Assembly: GCF_035938995.1 (NCBI RefSeq)
Contig: NZ_DASZGI010000031.1
Coordinates: 1-14,881, forward strand
Origin: DASZGI01 sp035938995
Lineage (GTDB): Bacteria; Actinomycetota; Actinomycetes; Streptomycetales; Catenulisporaceae
Direction: 5' to 3'
DNA: 14,881 nucleotides
Each line of letters begins with the position of its first letter. Position 1 is the stretch's first letter. Under the pieces are notes generated by a model. The model did no database searches and had not been told where the DNA came from. It saw only the letters and a program-made list of their open reading frames with translations. A program made the position numbers and the translations under genes. Below are positions 13,234-14,881 of the stretch, one piece after another.

Positions 13234-14340
13234 GTGAGCGTGCCCGAGAACTTGCGTGCTTCCCCCCGGACGAGCGCGCGCTGGCGACGCGCGGACTGGA
13301 CCCGGTTCGCCGGCCTGCTCGCGGTGATCGCCGCACTGCACGTCGCAGCCTTCGGAATCCTGGTCGTGCTCATCACCCCGCACCACTACACCGTGGGCAA
13401 ACAGGTATTCGGGTTCGGACTCGGAATCACCGCGTACACGCTCGGGATGCGCCACGCCTTCGACGCCGACCACATCGCAGCCATCGACAACACCACCCGC
13501 AAGCTCATGGCGGACGGAAAGCGCCCGGTCTCGGTCGGTTTCTGGTTCGCCCTCGGGCACTCGACGATCGTCGTGCTGCTCGCGGCGGGGATCGCGGCGG
13601 GCACCCGCCAGGTCGCCTCGCTCACCAGCGACGGCTCCTCGGCGCGCCAGACTCTCGGCGTGGTGTCGACGAGCGCATCAGGCGGCTTCCTCTACCTGAT
13701 CGGGATCCTGAACCTCGTCGCGCTCGTCGGCATCGCCAAGATGTACCGCGCGCTGCGGCGCGGAGAGTTCGACGAGGCGAAGCTGACCGAGCAGCTGGAC
13801 AAGCGCGGCTTCCTGAACCGGATCCTGGGTCGGCTGACGAAGTCGATCACCCGGCCCGGGCAGATGTACCCGGTCGGGCTGCTGTTCGGCATCGGCTTCG
13901 ACACCGCGACCGAGGTGCTGCTGCTCGCCCTGGCCGGGTCCACCGCCGCGGCGGGGCTGCCCTGGTACGCGATCCTGTGCCTGCCGCTGCTGTTCACCGC
14001 GGGCATGTCGCTGTTCGACACCCTCGACGGCACGTTCATGAACTTCGCCTACCACTGGGCGTTCTCGAACCCGGTCCGCAAGGTGTACTACAACCTGACC
14101 ATCACCGGCCTGTCGGTCGCGGTCGCCCTCGTCATCGGCAGCATCGAACTGATCGGCGTCGCCCACGACCAGCTGGGCTTCGTCAACCCCGTCACCGACT
14201 GGATCTCGAATCTGAACCTGAACAATGTCGGCTTCGTCATCGTCGGCGCGTTCATCGTCGTCTGGGCGGTCGCGATCGGCTACTGGAAGCTCGCCCGGGT
14301 CGAACACCGCTGGCAGTTCGCCGACTCCGATCAGGCGTAG
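13234..14340 (+). CDS. NiCoT-family nickel/cobalt transporter
   Basis: The 368-residue integral membrane protein belongs to the NiCoT (HoxN/NixA/NhlF) family. It has the signature RHAFDADHI (73-81) in helix II, LGHST (107-111), GLLFGIGFDTATEV (215-228) and GMSLFDTLDG (257-266), all conserved and intact. It imports Ni or Co ions at trace levels. The upstream cobalamin riboswitch strongly suggests cobalt for B12 synthesis, although members can carry both metals. GTG 13234 is chosen because GGAGG lies 8 nt upstream; open frame before it lies inside the riboswitch. GTG 13240 is a close alternative. The central loop (170-210) is charged and cytoplasmic. No other B12 gene is visible in the window, so it appears to be a single-gene unit ending at the hairpins beyond 14400. 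Confidence 0.93.
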   Translation: MSVPENLRASPRTSARWRRADWTRFAGLLAVIAALHVAAFGILVVLITPHHYTVGKQVFGFGLGITAYTLGMRHAFDADHIAAIDNTTRKLMADGKRPVSVGFWFALGHSTIVVLLAAGIAAGTRQVASLTSDGSSARQTLGVVSTSASGGFLYLIGILNLVALVGIAKMYRALRRGEFDEAKLTEQLDKRGFLNRILGRLTKSITRPGQMYPVGLLFGIGFDTATEVLLLALAGSTAAAGLPWYAILCLPLLFTAGMSLFDTLDGTFMNFAYHWAFSNPVRKVYYNLTITGLSVAVALVIGSIELIGVAHDQLGFVNPVTDWISNLNLNNVGFVIVGAFIVVWAVAIGYWKLARVEHRWQFADSDQA

Positions 14341-14403
14341 CCCGCGTCGCGACCGACCATCGAGGCCTGATCCGCGCTGACGGCGCGTGCCCCAGACGCG
14401 ACG

Positions 14404-14448
14404 GATCCCCGGGCCCCGGCCTCATTCCGGACCGGAAGCCCGGGGATC
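14404..14448 (+). terminator. 10-bp hairpin after the NiCoT gene
   Basis: gatccccggg (14404-14413) pairs perfectly with cccggggatc (14439-14448) around a 25-nt loop, 63 bp after the NiCoT stop. A second smaller inverted repeat follows at once (cgtgtc 14448-14453 with gacacg 14469-14474), then ACTTTG. The pair could end transcription from both sides, because the next gene is convergent. Confidence 0.65.
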
Positions 14449-14512
14449 GTGTCGTGCCGGCCTCCTAGGACACGACTTTGATATAGCTCATCAGGCTACT
14501 GCCACGCGTTTC

Positions 14513-14881
14513 TCAGTATCCGCTGCCACTGGTGTAAGTAGACGACGGCGACCCACCGGACGACGAGCCGGCCTTGGCTCCGGTCGGAGTCACCGCCCAC
14601 CACTTGGCGCCGGAGGCGTTGAGGCCCTGGCCCTTGGCGTCGCCGGCGGCGTGGTCGCCCGTGAAGGTGTACAGCGGCCAGCCGGCGAGGGTCAGCTGCT
14701 TTGTGCCGTCAGATCGGGTAATGGTGCCGAGCAGAGAGGCGGATATCCCCTGGACCTGCGGCGTTCCGGATCCGGCGGTCACCGGCGGCCAGTAGGTGGT
14801 GCACGAGCTGCTGCAGTTCGAGGTCGGCGGGTTGTTCGAGTCGGCATCGAATCGGTAGACGGTCATCCCCTGCCCGTTGAC
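14513..14881 (-). CDS. Secreted-repeat (Lipoprotein_15, COG4315 type) protein, N-terminus off window
   Basis: The visible C-terminal 122 residues continue beyond the right edge; the first codons seen (VNGQGMTVYRFDADSNNP) are mid-domain. Two copies of the short secreted-repeat motif are visible: VYRFDAD...NC-SSSC-TTYWPPV with a CxxxC pair, then GWPLYTFTGDHAAGDAKGQG...KWWAVTPTG. The C-terminus is a flexible Ser/Gly/Thr tail ending in SGSGY. Members are usually exported or lipid-anchored and have no settled function. The signal peptide expected upstream cannot be seen. The ATG 15 nt from the edge is internal, not a start. It is convergent with the NiCoT gene, with shared hairpins between. Confidence 0.85.
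   Translation of the reverse strand, partial: VNGQGMTVYRFDADSNNPPTSNCSSSCTTYWPPVTAGSGTPQVQGISASLLGTITRSDGTKQLTLAGWPLYTFTGDHAAGDAKGQGLNASGAKWWAVTPTGAKAGSSSGGSPSSTYTSGSGY

Noticed and set aside
12435..13376. A 313-codon minus-strand frame over the VOC gene and riboswitch
   Set aside because: It crosses the riboswitch and the start of the NiCoT gene in antisense and has a low-complexity Arg-rich composition.

Overview
The window is high-G+C DNA with GTG starts, GGAGG-type ribosome binding sites and protein families typical of mycelial actinomycetes: an actinobacterial methyltransferase family with a GGRDNY motif, a TPR segment like the tails of large regulators, and a cobalamin riboswitch upstream of a NiCoT transporter. 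A Streptomyces- or Catenulispora-like actinomycete is a reasonable guess. The sequence does not fix the genus. I see no transposase, integrase, tRNA, rRNA or CRISPR array.

Left (1-4630): a polyketide-synthase dehydratase protein whose C-terminus begins a phosphopantetheinyl-transferase-like domain runs off the left edge (minus strand). Divergent from it is an unrecognised membrane-anchored protein with three tandem extracytoplasmic repeats. A glycoside hydrolase family 125 (exo-alpha-mannosidase type) gene follows it, and a perfect 13-bp hairpin in the gap carries that gene's ribosome binding site. A short TPR ORF, probably a remnant of a larger regulator, converges on the GH125 gene.

Centre (5386-10495): this is the most distinctive part. 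A minus-strand set reads methyltransferase B - cytochrome P450 - class I terpene cyclase - polyprenyl (probably geranylgeranyl) diphosphate synthase. The last three genes are joined by two 4-nt GTGA start/stop overlaps. A second methyltransferase (A), a close paralogue of B, sits at the far end in the opposite orientation, so the terpene genes are bracketed by an inverted gene pair. The likely logic is that the synthase makes a C20 diphosphate, the cyclase folds it, the P450 oxidises the product, and one or both methyltransferases may decorate it. The product cannot be named from sequence.

Right (10732-14881): a PiT-type phosphate transporter with a small two-helix membrane protein downstream, then a VOC/glyoxalase-fold protein, all on the minus strand. 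On the plus strand, a NiCoT nickel/cobalt transporter lies behind a clear cobalamin riboswitch. Its upstream DNA carries three 15-bp tandem repeats and a GTGCA-N5-TGCAC inverted repeat. The window ends inside a minus-strand secreted-repeat lipoprotein-family gene. Several strong hairpins separate the transcription units.
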